Assembly: GCF_051216895.1 (NCBI RefSeq)
Contig: NZ_JBPKAO010000008.1
Span: 62,001 to 126,000 of the forward strand
Origin: Aquipuribacter sp051216895
GTDB lineage: Bacteria; Actinomycetota; Actinomycetes; Actinomycetales; JBBAYJ01
Direction: 5' to 3'
DNA length: 64,000 nucleotides
The stretch's first letter is position 1; every line of letters starts with the position of its first letter. Of this stretch, positions 50,692-59,540 are shown piece after piece. The notes beneath the pieces are model-generated. The model worked only from the letters and a program-made list of their open reading frames with translations, was not told the origin of the DNA and searched no databases. Position numbers and translations under genes: made by a program.

Positions 50692-52208
50692 GGCACCCCT
50701 CCCGCGGTCCGGGCGGCGCGGGGACGGTCGGGCGCCGGCAGCCGCAGGACGTCGTCCGCCAGGGCGGCGACGAGGTCGGCGTCGTGCGTCACGGCGCACA
50801 CGGCCACGCCGGCGTCCCGGACCTCGGCGAGCAGGGCCACGAGCTCGGCCCAGGTGCGCGAGTCCTGCCCGAACGTGGGCTCGTCCAGCACGAGCAGGCG
50901 CGGCCGGGTCGCCAGGACCGTGGCCACCGACAGCCGCCGCTGCTCGCCGCCGGACAGGGTGAAGGGGTTCGCCGCGGCCAGCCGGTCCAGCCGCAGCCGT
51001 TGCAGCAGCTCGTCCACCAGAGCGGCGGTGCGGGTGGGGTCGGTCCCCTGCAGACGGGGGCCGACCGCCAGCTCGTCCGCGACCGTGGCGGCGACGAACT
51101 GGTGGGCCGGCTCCTGGAACACCGTGCCGATCCGGGCCGCCAGCTCACGGGCGCGCCAGCGGTGCGGGGACGGACCCGCGCCGTCCGCCAGGGTCTCGTG
51201 GGCCACCAGTCGACCGGCGACGGGGGCCGCCAGCCCCGACAGCGCCAGCGCGAGGGTGGACTTGCCCGCCCCGTTGGGGCCCAGCACGGCGGTGCAGGTG
51301 CCGGCGTCGACCTGCAGGTCGACGCCGGCTGCCGCGGGGGCGACGGCGCCGGGCCGGCGCACCGCCAGGTCCTCGGCCTGGAGCAGTCGCGGCCCGCGTA
51401 CGCCCGCCCGCGGCCCCGGGGTGCGGGGCGGGTGGTCGGGCACCCACACCCCGACGGCGGCCAGCTCGGCCCCGTGCCGGCCGAGCACGTCGGCCGGGGA
51501 CCCGTCCGCGCGGACCCCACCCCCGGGCTCGAGCACCACGACCCTGTCCACCAGCGGGAGCCAGGGACCCACCCGGTGCTCGACCAGGACGCAGCCGGAG
51601 CCGGTGGCCGCCAGCAGGTCCGCGACCGTCGCCCGCAGCCCGTCGGCGCCGACCGGGTCGAGCATGGCGGTGGGCTCGTCCAGCAGCAGCAGCCCGGGTC
51701 GCAGCGCCAGCACCCCGGCCAGGGCGAGCCGCTGCCGTTCTCCGCCGGACAGCCGCGCCGTCGGGTGGGCGCGGTCGTACGGGAACCCCACGGCCGCCAT
51801 CGCCTCGTCCACCCGGGCCCAGATCTCCTCCCGGGGCACGCCGTGGTTCTCCAGGCCGAACGCGACGTCGTCGCCGCAGCGCGCGAGCACGGTCTGCGAC
51901 AGCGGGTCCTGCAGCAGGAGCCCGGTGCGGGCCGCGCCGGCCTGCACCCCCGCGGCGCGGGCCGCGCGGACCTCGACGCCGTCGAGGGCGAGCCGGCCCT
52001 CCTCGTCCCCGTTGTCGGGGTCGAGCAGACCCGCGAGCCCCTGCAGCAGCGTCGACTTGCCGGCGCCGCTGGGGCCGAGCAGCAGCACCCGCTCCCCCGC
52101 GGCGACGTCCAGGTCCAGGCCCCGGACGGCCCAGGCCCGTCGGGTGCCGTGGCGCCAGCCCCAGCCCCGGGCGCTCAGGACGGGCGGCGCGACCCCGACG
52201 GCTCCCAC
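50688..52208 (-). CDS. ykoD: ECF transporter duplicated ATPase (YkoD-like)
   Basis: A protein of about 506 residues with two fused ABC ATPase domains. Domain 1 has Walker A GPSGAGKST, signature LSGGERQRLALAGVL, Walker B LLLLDEPTAMLD. Domain 2 has GPNGAGKST, LSGGEQRRLSVATVL, LLVLDEPTFGQD. Such double ATPases serve the hydroxymethylpyrimidine/thiamin ECF transporter YkoEDC. The start is uncertain: GTG 52208 lies 11 bases after the ykoE stop and has no good ribosome-binding site, so reinitiation after ykoE is likely. Confidence 0.9.
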   Translation of the reverse strand: MGAVGVAPPVLSARGWGWRHGTRRAWAVRGLDLDVAAGERVLLLGPSGAGKSTLLQGLAGLLDPDNGDEEGRLALDGVEVRAARAAGVQAGAARTGLLLQDPLSQTVLARCGDDVAFGLENHGVPREEIWARVDEAMAAVGFPYDRAHPTARLSGGERQRLALAGVLALRPGLLLLDEPTAMLDPVGADGLRATVADLLAATGSGCVLVEHRVGPWLPLVDRVVVLEPGGGVRADGSPADVLGRHGAELAAVGVWVPDHPPRTPGPRAGVRGPRLLQAEDLAVRRPGAVAPAAAGVDLQVDAGTCTAVLGPNGAGKSTLALALSGLAAPVAGRLVAHETLADGAGPSPHRWRARELAARIGTVFQEPAHQFVAATVADELAVGPRLQGTDPTRTAALVDELLQRLRLDRLAAANPFTLSGGEQRRLSVATVLATRPRLLVLDEPTFGQDSRTWAELVALLAEVRDAGVAVCAVTHDADLVAALADDVLRLPAPDRPRAARTAGGVP

Positions 52209-52219
52209 GGGAGGGCCGC

Positions 52220-53131
52220 TCAGACCCGTCGCCCGTCCCGGCCGGAGGCCAGCGGGGCGAGCACCCCGGTCCGGGCCAGCGCCCGGGCCAGCGCCCAGGA
52301 CCCCAGACCGGCGACGACCACGCCCGACACGGTCGCGAGCCCGATGTAGGCCAGCTGGATGCCCGGCACCAGGTCCGGGTAGTAGACGGTGGTGTCGAGC
52401 ACGCCGACCACCACCCCGGCGCCCGCACCGGCCATCAGGGCGACCGGGAGCCGCCAGTAGCGGTAGAGCAGGACGGCCAGGACGACCTCGGCGCCGAGGC
52501 CCTGCAGCAGGCCGTACCAGACGGTCGCGAAGCCCCACTGGTTGCCGATCACGGCGCTCAGGGCGGCCGCGACCAGCTCGGTGAACATGGCGGCCCCGGG
52601 CTTGCGGATGACGAGCCCGCCCAGCACCCCGGGCAGCAGCCACACCCCGACGACGAGGGCGCTCACCGGTGGCGCCAGGAGCGGACCGACGACGGCGTAG
52701 GGGCCGATGTTCCAGACCACGAACAGCAGTCCGCCCGCGACGCCGAGCACGGCGGCCACGACGATGTCGACGACGCGCCAGGCCTGCCGGGCGGTCGCGG
52801 CACCCAGGACGCTGATGCCCAGCAGCGCCACCAGCATCCCGACCGGCACGGTCAGCTCGTCGAGCGGGGTGCCGAACACCTCGCTGCCCGCGGGCAGCCC
52901 GACGGCGACGACGGCCGCGCCCGCCAGCAGGCTGGCCAGGACCCCGACGACGAGCACGGCCCGGGTGCGGCCGGTCAGCGGCGGGAGGCTGGTCCGCGCC
53001 GTCCCGTCGGTCGTGCGAGGGCCGGCGCTCCTGCCCGGGCCAGCGCCCGTGCCGGGCGTCGGGTGGTCGGCGGGCTGGTGCGCGGGCTGGTGCGCGGGGT
53101 CGGTCCCCGCCTTGTTCTCCGTGGTGCTCAT
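52220..53131 (-). CDS. ykoE: ECF substrate-binding membrane protein for thiamin precursor (YkoE-like)
   Basis: A 303-residue membrane protein with a His/Pro-rich N-terminal tail (HQPAHQPADHPTPG) and a six-helix YkoE domain (LLFVVWNIGPYAVVGPLLAP, GQ-like GNQWGFATVWYGLLQGLGAE, YYPDLVPGIQLAYI). It binds hydroxymethylpyrimidine or thiamin. The first gene after the TPP riboswitch, with GGGAGGACGC before the ATG; this Shine-Dalgarno can pair with an upstream CCCCCTCC tract, giving a route for translational control. Confidence 0.9.
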   Translation of the reverse strand: MSTTENKAGTDPAHQPAHQPADHPTPGTGAGPGRSAGPRTTDGTARTSLPPLTGRTRAVLVVGVLASLLAGAAVVAVGLPAGSEVFGTPLDELTVPVGMLVALLGISVLGAATARQAWRVVDIVVAAVLGVAGGLLFVVWNIGPYAVVGPLLAPPVSALVVGVWLLPGVLGGLVIRKPGAAMFTELVAAALSAVIGNQWGFATVWYGLLQGLGAEVVLAVLLYRYWRLPVALMAGAGAGVVVGVLDTTVYYPDLVPGIQLAYIGLATVSGVVVAGLGSWALARALARTGVLAPLASGRDGRRV

Positions 53132-53135
53132 GCGT

Positions 53136-53191
53136 CCTCCCAGGGTCTCCAGGAGGGGGACCCGTCGACGCAGCGGTGCCGTCGACGGGTC
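53136..53191 (-). promoter_or_regulatory. expression platform of the TPP riboswitch
   Basis: Downstream of the aptamer is a perfect 11-bp hairpin (arms 53159-53169 and 53181-53191), then CCCCCTCCT (53151-53159), which is complementary to the ykoE Shine-Dalgarno GGGAGG (53136-53141). This suggests sequestration of the ribosome-binding site, possibly with termination. Which state wins is not computed. Confidence 0.5.
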
Positions 53192-53198
53192 GAGACTC

Positions 53199-53285
53199 GA
53201 CTACCTCCGCCGGTGCTAACCGGATCAGGTTCGAGGGTCTGCGGTCGCCCGCACTCTCAGCGCCTGGTGGCGCTCCCCTGTCGTG
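53199..53285 (-). promoter_or_regulatory. TPP (thiamin pyrophosphate) riboswitch
   Basis: On the minus strand the conserved THI elements are all present in order: GGGGAGC, CTGAGAGTGCGG, ACCCTCGAACCTGATCCGG, TTAGCACCGGCGGAGG. They sit 68 bases upstream of ykoE. Binding of thiamin pyrophosphate should shut down the ykoEDC transporter operon. Confidence 0.95.
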
Positions 53286-53360
53286 GGGGGAACTGTACGC
53301 CCCGCGTCCGGGGCGCACGCGCCACCTCGACCACCGGTGTCGGCCGATGACGGCCGAGTG

Positions 53361-55604
53361 TCAGCCGACGCTGCGGAAGCGGCGCAGCCGGAGGCTGTTG
53401 GTCACCACGAAGACGCTGCTCGCCGCCATCGCCACCCCGGCGAGCAACGGGTTGAGCAGGCCGGCGACGGCGAGCGGGATCCCCGCCACGTTGTAGGCGA
53501 AGGCCCAGAACAGGTTGCCCTTGATCGTGCGCAGCGTCGCCCGTGACAGCCGGACCGCGTCGACCGCGGCCCGCAGGTCGTCCCGGACCAGCGTGATGTC
53601 GCTGGCCTCGATCGCCACGTCGGTCCCGGTCCCCATGGCGATGCCCAGGTCGGCCGCGGCCAGCGCGGCCGCGTCGTTGACGCCGTCCCCGATCATGGCC
53701 ACGACCCGGCCCTCGCGCTGCAGCCGACGGACCTCCTCGAGCTTGTCCTCGGGCATGACCTCCGCGCGGACGTCGTCGGGGTCGATGCCCACCTGGGCGG
53801 CGACCGTGCGTGCGGCGGACAGGTTGTCCCCGGTCAGCAGGTGCGGCCGCAGGCCGAGCGCGCGCAGCTCGGCGACGGCCTGGGCCGCGGTCGCGGTGAT
53901 GGTGTCGGCGACCACGAGCAGACCCCGCGCGCGGCCGTCCCAGCCGACGGCCACCACCGTGCGGCCCGCGTCGTGCGCGTCGTCGACCGCGGCCCGCAGC
54001 GTGCCGTCGAGGTGCTGGGACCACTCGTCGGCCAACCACGCCTGACGTCCGACGACGACGGCGTGACCGTCGACCGTGCCGGCCACGCCGAGACCCTGCC
54101 GGGAGGCGAAGCCGTCGACCGCGGGCAGCGGCTGCTGCGCGGCGTCGACCACGGCCCGGGCGATCGGGTGCTCGCTGCCGAGCTCGAGCGCCGCCGCGAG
54201 ACGCAGCACCTCGGTCGCGTCCTCCTCGGGCGCGGCCACGACGTCGACCAGACGCATCCGACCGGTGGTGATGGTGCCGGTCTTGTCCAGCACGACGGTG
54301 TCGACCCGACGGGTGGACTCCAGCACCTCCGGCCCCTTGATCAGCACCCCGAGCTGCGCGCCGCGTCCCGTGCCGACCAGCAACGCGGTGGGGGTCGCGA
54401 GACCGAGCGCGCAGGGGCAGGCGATGACGAGCACGGCCACGGCGGCCGTGAACGCCGCCGTGGGGTCGTCGCCCCAGACCAGCCACCCCACGAGGGTGAG
54501 CAGGGCGATGACGAGCACGACCGGGACGAACACCCCGGAGACCCGGTCGGCGAGCCGCTGCACCTCGGCCTTGCCCGACTGCGCCGACTCCACCAGACGG
54601 GCCATCTGCGCCAGCCGGGTGTCACCGCCGACGCGGGTGGCCCTGACCACCAGGCGGCCGTCGGTGCTGGTGGTGGCCCCGGTCACGGTGTCACCGGGAC
54701 CGGTCTCGACCGGCACGGGCTCACCGGTGAGCATGGCCTCGTCCACCGCGCTGGTGCCGTCGACGACGACCCCGTCGGTGGCGACGGTCTCGCCCGGGCG
54801 GACGACGAACAGGTCCCCGACCTGCAGCCGCTCCACCGGGACGCGCTCCTCACGGGTCGAGCCCACGCCGTCCGGCAGCAGCGTGACGTCCTTGGCCCCC
54901 AGGTCCAGCAGCGCGCGCAGCGCCGCCCCGGACCTGTTCTTCGCGCGTGCCTCCAGCCAGCGGCCGACCAGCACGGCGGCCGTGACGACCGCGGCGACCT
55001 CGAGGTAGATCTCGTTGCCGCCCGCGCCGGGCTCGGTGACCAGGCGCAGCTCCATCGTCATGCCGGGCATGCCCGCCATCCCGAAGAACAGCGCGTAGAG
55101 CGACTGCGCGAACGCCGCGGTGACCCCGATGCTGATCAGCGTGTCCATCGTCGCCGCACCGTGGCGGGCGTTGACCACCGCGGCCCGGTGGAAGGGCCAG
55201 GCACCCCACACCGCGACGGGTGCGGCCATGGTGAGGACCAGCCACTGCCAGTTGTCGAACTGCAGCGCGGTGACCATGGACAGCACGAGCGTCGGGACGG
55301 CGAGCGCGGTGCTGATGAGCGCGCGCTGGCGCAGCGACGCGGTCTCGTGGTCCTCGGCGGGCGCGTCCCCCTCGTCCTCGTCGCGTCGGAGGGGGGCCGG
55401 CAGGGTGGCGCCGTAGCCCGTCTTCTCGACCGTCGCGACGGCGGCGGCGACGTCGGTGCCCTCGGGCAGGCGGACCGTGGCCTTCTCGGTCGCGTAGTTG
55501 ACGCTGGCCTCGACGCCGGGCATGCGGTTGAGCTTCTTCTCGATCCGCATGGCGCACGAGGCGCAGGTCATGCCGGAGATCTCGAGAACGACGGGGGCGC
55601 TCAT
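53361..55604 (-). CDS. copA: copper-exporting P1B-type ATPase
   Basis: A 747-residue copper ATPase. One N-terminal heavy-metal domain has GMTCASC. Helix 6 carries the metal site CPC (VIACPCALGLATPTALLVG). The phosphorylation site is DKTGTITTGRM, the TGEPVPVE actuator and MIGDGVNDAAALAAADLGIA hinge are standard, and the HP motif is SEHPIARAVV. A Met-rich loop (GMAGMPGMTMEL) between the first helices fits Cu+ release. The ATG shares a base with the stop of copZ (TGATG). It is part of the csoR-copZ-copA operon. Confidence 0.95.
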   Translation of the reverse strand: MSAPVVLEISGMTCASCAMRIEKKLNRMPGVEASVNYATEKATVRLPEGTDVAAAVATVEKTGYGATLPAPLRRDEDEGDAPAEDHETASLRQRALISTALAVPTLVLSMVTALQFDNWQWLVLTMAAPVAVWGAWPFHRAAVVNARHGAATMDTLISIGVTAAFAQSLYALFFGMAGMPGMTMELRLVTEPGAGGNEIYLEVAAVVTAAVLVGRWLEARAKNRSGAALRALLDLGAKDVTLLPDGVGSTREERVPVERLQVGDLFVVRPGETVATDGVVVDGTSAVDEAMLTGEPVPVETGPGDTVTGATTSTDGRLVVRATRVGGDTRLAQMARLVESAQSGKAEVQRLADRVSGVFVPVVLVIALLTLVGWLVWGDDPTAAFTAAVAVLVIACPCALGLATPTALLVGTGRGAQLGVLIKGPEVLESTRRVDTVVLDKTGTITTGRMRLVDVVAAPEEDATEVLRLAAALELGSEHPIARAVVDAAQQPLPAVDGFASRQGLGVAGTVDGHAVVVGRQAWLADEWSQHLDGTLRAAVDDAHDAGRTVVAVGWDGRARGLLVVADTITATAAQAVAELRALGLRPHLLTGDNLSAARTVAAQVGIDPDDVRAEVMPEDKLEEVRRLQREGRVVAMIGDGVNDAAALAAADLGIAMGTGTDVAIEASDITLVRDDLRAAVDAVRLSRATLRTIKGNLFWAFAYNVAGIPLAVAGLLNPLLAGVAMAASSVFVVTNSLRLRRFRSVG

Positions 55605-55822
55605 CAGCGCACCAGCTCGTAGCCCGCCTCGTCGACGGCGGCCGCGACCGCGGCCTCGTCCAGGGGCTGCTCGCTCAGGACGGTCACCGGGGTCGTGCCC
55701 CCGACGACCAGGTCGACGCTGACGTCGCTCACGCCGGGCAGGGCGCTCAGCTCCTCGGTGACGGCGGAGACGCAGTGGTCGCAGGTCATGCCGGCGACGT
55801 GGAGGGTGGTGGTGGCGCTCAT
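55604..55822 (-). CDS. copZ: copper chaperone CopZ
   Basis: A 72-residue heavy-metal-associated domain protein with the Cu+ site GMTCDHC and the fold strands TTLHVAG, VSDVSVDLVVGG and AVDEAGYELV. It passes Cu+ to CopA. The ATG has AAGGA ten bases upstream. It lies between csoR (106 bases upstream) and copA (overlapping). Confidence 0.94.
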   Translation of the reverse strand: MSATTTLHVAGMTCDHCVSAVTEELSALPGVSDVSVDLVVGGTTPVTVLSEQPLDEAAVAAAVDEAGYELVR

Positions 55823-55928
55823 GCTCAGGGTGTCCTTCGGTCTGGGGTGGGTGGCTCCCGGGAGGCGGGCCACGTCGGTCGGTGCGGGCTCGGTGGGTCC
55901 GCGCTCGGTGGGGGTGCGGGCTCGGTGG

Positions 55929-56273
55929 TCAGGACCGGACGAGCCGGGCGACCGCGGCAGATGCCTCGGCGATCCGGGCGTCGGCGTGGTCGTCGTCCTC
56001 GACCGCGTGCTTGACGCAGTGGTGCAGGTGCTCGTCCAGCAGCTGCAGCGCGACCGCCCGCAGGGCCGCGGTGGTGGCGGACACCTGCGTGAGGACGTCG
56101 ATGCAGTACGTGTCCTCGTCGACCATCCGCTGCAACCCGCGCACCTGGCCCTCGATGCGACGCAACCGCTGCAGCACCTTGGCCTTGTCGCCGCTGGCGA
56201 CGTAGGCGGGAGGTGACGTGGGAGGCGCGAGGCGCGGCTCGGCGTCCTGGTCGGTGGTGCTCTCGAGGGCCAT
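55929..56273 (-). CDS. csoR: copper-sensing repressor CsoR
   Basis: A 114-residue CsoR-family repressor. Copper ligands are the Cys in DTYCIDVLTQ and the His-Cys pair in EHLHHCVKHAV (Cys-His-Cys). The DNA-contact helix start is LQRLRRIEGQVRGLQRMV. Cu+ releases it from DNA, allowing copper export. The gene begins just after a classical CsoR operator, implying autoregulation. The ATG at 56273 gives the known family length; the N-terminal 25 residues are a Pro/Ser-rich extension. Confidence 0.95.
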   Translation of the reverse strand: MALESTTDQDAEPRLAPPTSPPAYVASGDKAKVLQRLRRIEGQVRGLQRMVDEDTYCIDVLTQVSATTAALRAVALQLLDEHLHHCVKHAVEDDDHADARIAEASAAVARLVRS

Positions 56274-56290
56274 GACGACGATGCTACTCC

Positions 56291-56305
56291 TACCCCTAGG
56301 GGGTA
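56291..56305. promoter_or_regulatory. CsoR operator
   Basis: TACCCCTAGGGGGTA is a near-perfect copy of the known G/C-tract CsoR box TACCCCCTAGGGGTA. It is 18 bases upstream of the csoR ATG. Confidence 0.85.
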
Positions 56306-56430
56306 TCTCACCAAAACTCCGGATGACGTTGACACCTGGGTTGTCCACGACTCACCTATCGCCTTGACTCCTGACCTCGGGCCGGGTTGGGTCAACGGGT
56401 CCCCCTTCCCCATCCCATCGAAGGAGCCCC

Positions 56431-57744
56431 ATGAGACGCGCACCCGCTCTGACCGCCGGCCTCGCCCTGGCCGTCGCCGTCCCCCTGGTCCTGGCTGCGA
56501 CCAGCGCTCCGGCCTCCGCGCAGGACGTCGCGGCCCCCACCACCGGGTTCGAGGACAGCGGCGGCGCCGCGTGGACCACCCTCGAGCAGGAGTACGAGTT
56601 CCTCGAGGAGGTCGCCGCGCTGAGCGACCGCGTGACGCTGGAGCAGGTCGCCACCACCGCTCAGGGCCGGCCCATCCACCTGGTCACGGTCACCAACGGC
56701 GACGACCGTTCCCAGGAGCAGGTCTCCCGGGGCTCCAGCGCGCTGGTGCTGTGCCTGCAGCACGGCAACGAGCCCGCCGGGCGCGAGGGCTGCCTGGAGT
56801 CCATCCGCGACCTGGCGTTCTCGACCGACCGGGCCGACGCGCAGCTGCTCCAGCGGTCCACGGTGATGTACGTGCCGACCGTCAACCCGGACGGCCGGGC
56901 GGCCAACACCCGCGCGAACTCCGAGGGCATCGACATCAACCGCGACCACATCTCGCTGGCGACGACCGAGGCGCGGCTGATCGCGGAGCTCACCCGCGAC
57001 TACGACCCGGAGATCCTCCACGACGCCCACGAGTACGGCGGCAACCGGACGCTGTACAACCGCGAGTTCATCCACCTGTGGCCGCGCAACCTCAACGTCG
57101 ACGACGGCGTCTACGACCTGGCCCGGCAGCTCACCCTCGAGTACGTCGACACCGCGGTGGTCGACGCGGGGTTCACCACCGGTGAGTACGGCATCTACTA
57201 CGACCCCGCCACGGGCGAACCCGTCCGCCAGGTCGCGGGCGACCAGGACGAGCGCATCCTGCGCAACGCGACCGGCCTGCGCCACACGGCCGGACTGCTC
57301 GTGGAGTCCCTGGTCAACGACTTCGACGGCGTGGGCGTGGTCGCCAACAACAACCGTCGCGTCGAGTCGCAGGTGGTCGGGATCGAGGGGACGCTCGACA
57401 TGCTCCGCGAGGAGCGGGAGCGGCTGGTGGCGCAGACCCGCGCGGCCGAGGCCCGGGCCACGGCCGAGGGCCGGTCCGGCACCGGCGTCATCTACTTCGA
57501 CGGTGCCGACAACGACGAGCCGGACCCGACCCGCGTGGTCGACCCGCCGTGCTCCTACGTCCTGACCGGCGACCAGCACGCCGAGCTGGACGAGACCCTG
57601 GCGCTGCACGACATCGCCGTGACGCAGTCCTCGACGGGCTGGGTCGTGTCGATGGCGCAGCCGGCCAAGACCGTCATCCCGCTGCTGCTGGACGGCCGGT
57701 CCAACCACAGCCTGGTCGACGCCACCCCGGTCGCCTGCCGCTGA
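56431..57744 (+). CDS. secreted M14 zinc carboxypeptidase
   Basis: A 437-residue exported metallopeptidase. A signal peptide ends near ASAQ (residue 31). The zinc site is HGNE in CLQHGNEPAGREG with the third ligand His in LHDAHEYGGN. Substrate-contact blocks are YVPTVNPDGRAANTRANSEG and DINRDH, and the catalytic Glu is in LLVESLVNDF. The C-terminal 120 residues (with a helical RERERLVAQTRAAEARATAE stretch) extend beyond the peptidase core. AAGGAGCCCC precedes the ATG. It is not part of the copper operon, which diverges from it. Confidence 0.93.
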   Translation: MRRAPALTAGLALAVAVPLVLAATSAPASAQDVAAPTTGFEDSGGAAWTTLEQEYEFLEEVAALSDRVTLEQVATTAQGRPIHLVTVTNGDDRSQEQVSRGSSALVLCLQHGNEPAGREGCLESIRDLAFSTDRADAQLLQRSTVMYVPTVNPDGRAANTRANSEGIDINRDHISLATTEARLIAELTRDYDPEILHDAHEYGGNRTLYNREFIHLWPRNLNVDDGVYDLARQLTLEYVDTAVVDAGFTTGEYGIYYDPATGEPVRQVAGDQDERILRNATGLRHTAGLLVESLVNDFDGVGVVANNNRRVESQVVGIEGTLDMLREERERLVAQTRAAEARATAEGRSGTGVIYFDGADNDEPDPTRVVDPPCSYVLTGDQHAELDETLALHDIAVTQSSTGWVVSMAQPAKTVIPLLLDGRSNHSLVDATPVACR

Positions 57745-57759
57745 CCGCACGACCGGGAC

Positions 57760-57806
57760 CGACGGGGGTGGCGCGCCGCTGAGGCGCACCGGACGCGCCC
57801 CCGTCG
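57760..57806 (+). terminator. hairpin after the carboxypeptidase gene
   Basis: Arms CGACGGGGG (57760-57768) and CCCCCGTCG (57798-57806) enclose a region with further GC pairing (GGCGCGCC/GGCGCACC). It begins 16 bases after the stop; no U-tract. Confidence 0.55.
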
Positions 57807-57864
57807 CGGAGACCCTCGGCCACGACCCACGGGTTGTGTCCGGGGGTCTCCGTACGTTCCTCCC

Positions 57865-59520
57865 ATGGTGACCACGACCGGTCCGGCCGCAGGTGAGGAG
57901 CCCCTCCACCGTGCCATCGACACCGCCTCCGCCGCGGTCGCCGATGCCGTCGCCGCCGTCACCTGGCAGACCCAGGACGTCGCCGTCCTGGAAGCCGTCC
58001 GTCGGGTCGCGGCCCTGAAGGCCCAGGTCGAGGCCCTGCACCTCGCCCTGGTGCGCCAGGTGGACGAACGGGGCGTGGCGACCGCCTCGCCCGTCGCCAC
58101 GACGCCCGAGGGGTTCCTGCGCACGGCGTGCCTGCTCGACGCGGGGCAGGCGCGGCGTGACGTCGCCGCCGCCCGCGCCACCGGGCCGGGCGCGCCGCTG
58201 GAACCCTTCGCGGACATGCTGGCCGGGGGCCTCACGAGCCGGGCGCACCTGGACGTCGCCGTCACCTGCCTGGACCACATCCCGTCGCACGTGCTGGAGC
58301 GCCCGGGTGCGCCGGCGCGGATGGTCGAGCACCTGCAGGAGGCGGCCGACGGCACCGGCCCCGCCGGCATGAAGAAGGAGGCCGCACGGCTGCTGACGCG
58401 ACTGGTCCCCGAGCGTGAGGAGCGCTTCGACGTCCACGCGCACCAGCGTCGGTTCGTCGACCTCCACACCGACGACACCGGCATGGTGGTCGGGTCGTTC
58501 CAGCTCGACGCCGTCACCGGTGCGACGTTCCGCACCGCCCTGGACCAGCACAGCGCCCCGACCGTCGGCGCCGACGGCGACCCCGACCGGCGCACCGCAC
58601 GGCAGCGGCGGGCCGACGCGCTCGGTGCGGTCTGCGAGACGGCGCTGGGCGTGGCCGTCCCCCGACGCGGCGAGCGGCCCCGCATCGTCGTCCACGTCAC
58701 GCCCGCGCAGCTGGTCGACGCCTCGACCGGGCTGGCGTTCCTGGAGAGCGGCGAGTCGTTGAGCCACTGCGAGGCGACCCGGCTGGCCTGCGACGCGGTC
58801 CTGCAGCGCGTGGTGATGGACCCCTCGGCGGGCCCGCTGGACGTCGGCCGCACGCACCGCCTGGTCACCCTGGCCCAGCGCCGGGCCCTGGAGGCCCGGG
58901 ACGGCGGCTGCATCATCCCCGGCTGCGGCGCAAAAGCGACGCACTGCGACGCCCACCACGTCGTCCCGTGGAGTGCAGGCGGACCGTCCGACCTGCGCAA
59001 CCTCTGCCTGCTCTGCCCCGGCCACCACACGGCGGTCCACGCGGGCTCCTGGCTGATCACCGTGGACGACGGGCAGCTCATGGTCACCCCACCCCGGTGG
59101 GTGGACCCGACGCGGACACCGCGCCCTGTGCAGCACCACCGAGCCCGCCGCTTGTTCGACGACCTCGACGCGGACCTCACCACGGAGACCGCCCCCGACC
59201 CGGGTCCCGACACCGGCGCGGACACCGTCACCGGTACGGACCGCGGCACCGGTACGGACCGCGGCACCGGCACCGCCAGGGCCCCGGACACCGACACCGA
59301 CGTCGTCACCGGCACGGACCCGACCGGGGACCCACCCCGCTGGCGGCACCCGGTGCTCGACCTCGCCGTGCCGGCGGACCGTTGGCGACCGGCGCGACCG
59401 CCGGACGAGCCCTGGACCGTCGCGACCGGCGAGGCGCACCGACACGTCGACCTGACCGTCGGCCCCCTCGTGGCGCTCATGCAGACCCACCTGCGGGATC
59501 ACGCGCTCCCACCGCCCTGA
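57865..59520 (+). CDS. DUF222-HNH endonuclease family protein
   Basis: A 551-residue protein of the actinobacterial 13E12-repeat type: DUF222 helical domain (about 30-290) followed by an HNH nuclease motif CIIPGCGAKATHCDAHHVVP with CPGHHTAVHAG. Zinc-finger cysteines and catalytic histidines are intact. A linker of Asp/Thr/Gly repeats (GTDRGTGTDRGTG, from an 18-bp DNA repeat) separates a conserved Pro-rich C-terminus. These proteins are multicopy in many actinobacteria and suspected to be mobile or defence-related; biological role is unknown. The ATG at 57865 is the only sensible start. Confidence 0.9.
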   Translation: MVTTTGPAAGEEPLHRAIDTASAAVADAVAAVTWQTQDVAVLEAVRRVAALKAQVEALHLALVRQVDERGVATASPVATTPEGFLRTACLLDAGQARRDVAAARATGPGAPLEPFADMLAGGLTSRAHLDVAVTCLDHIPSHVLERPGAPARMVEHLQEAADGTGPAGMKKEAARLLTRLVPEREERFDVHAHQRRFVDLHTDDTGMVVGSFQLDAVTGATFRTALDQHSAPTVGADGDPDRRTARQRRADALGAVCETALGVAVPRRGERPRIVVHVTPAQLVDASTGLAFLESGESLSHCEATRLACDAVLQRVVMDPSAGPLDVGRTHRLVTLAQRRALEARDGGCIIPGCGAKATHCDAHHVVPWSAGGPSDLRNLCLLCPGHHTAVHAGSWLITVDDGQLMVTPPRWVDPTRTPRPVQHHRARRLFDDLDADLTTETAPDPGPDTGADTVTGTDRGTGTDRGTGTARAPDTDTDVVTGTDPTGDPPRWRHPVLDLAVPADRWRPARPPDEPWTVATGEAHRHVDLTVGPLVALMQTHLRDHALPPP

Positions 59521-59540
59521 CCGGGTTTACCGTCGGGGAC

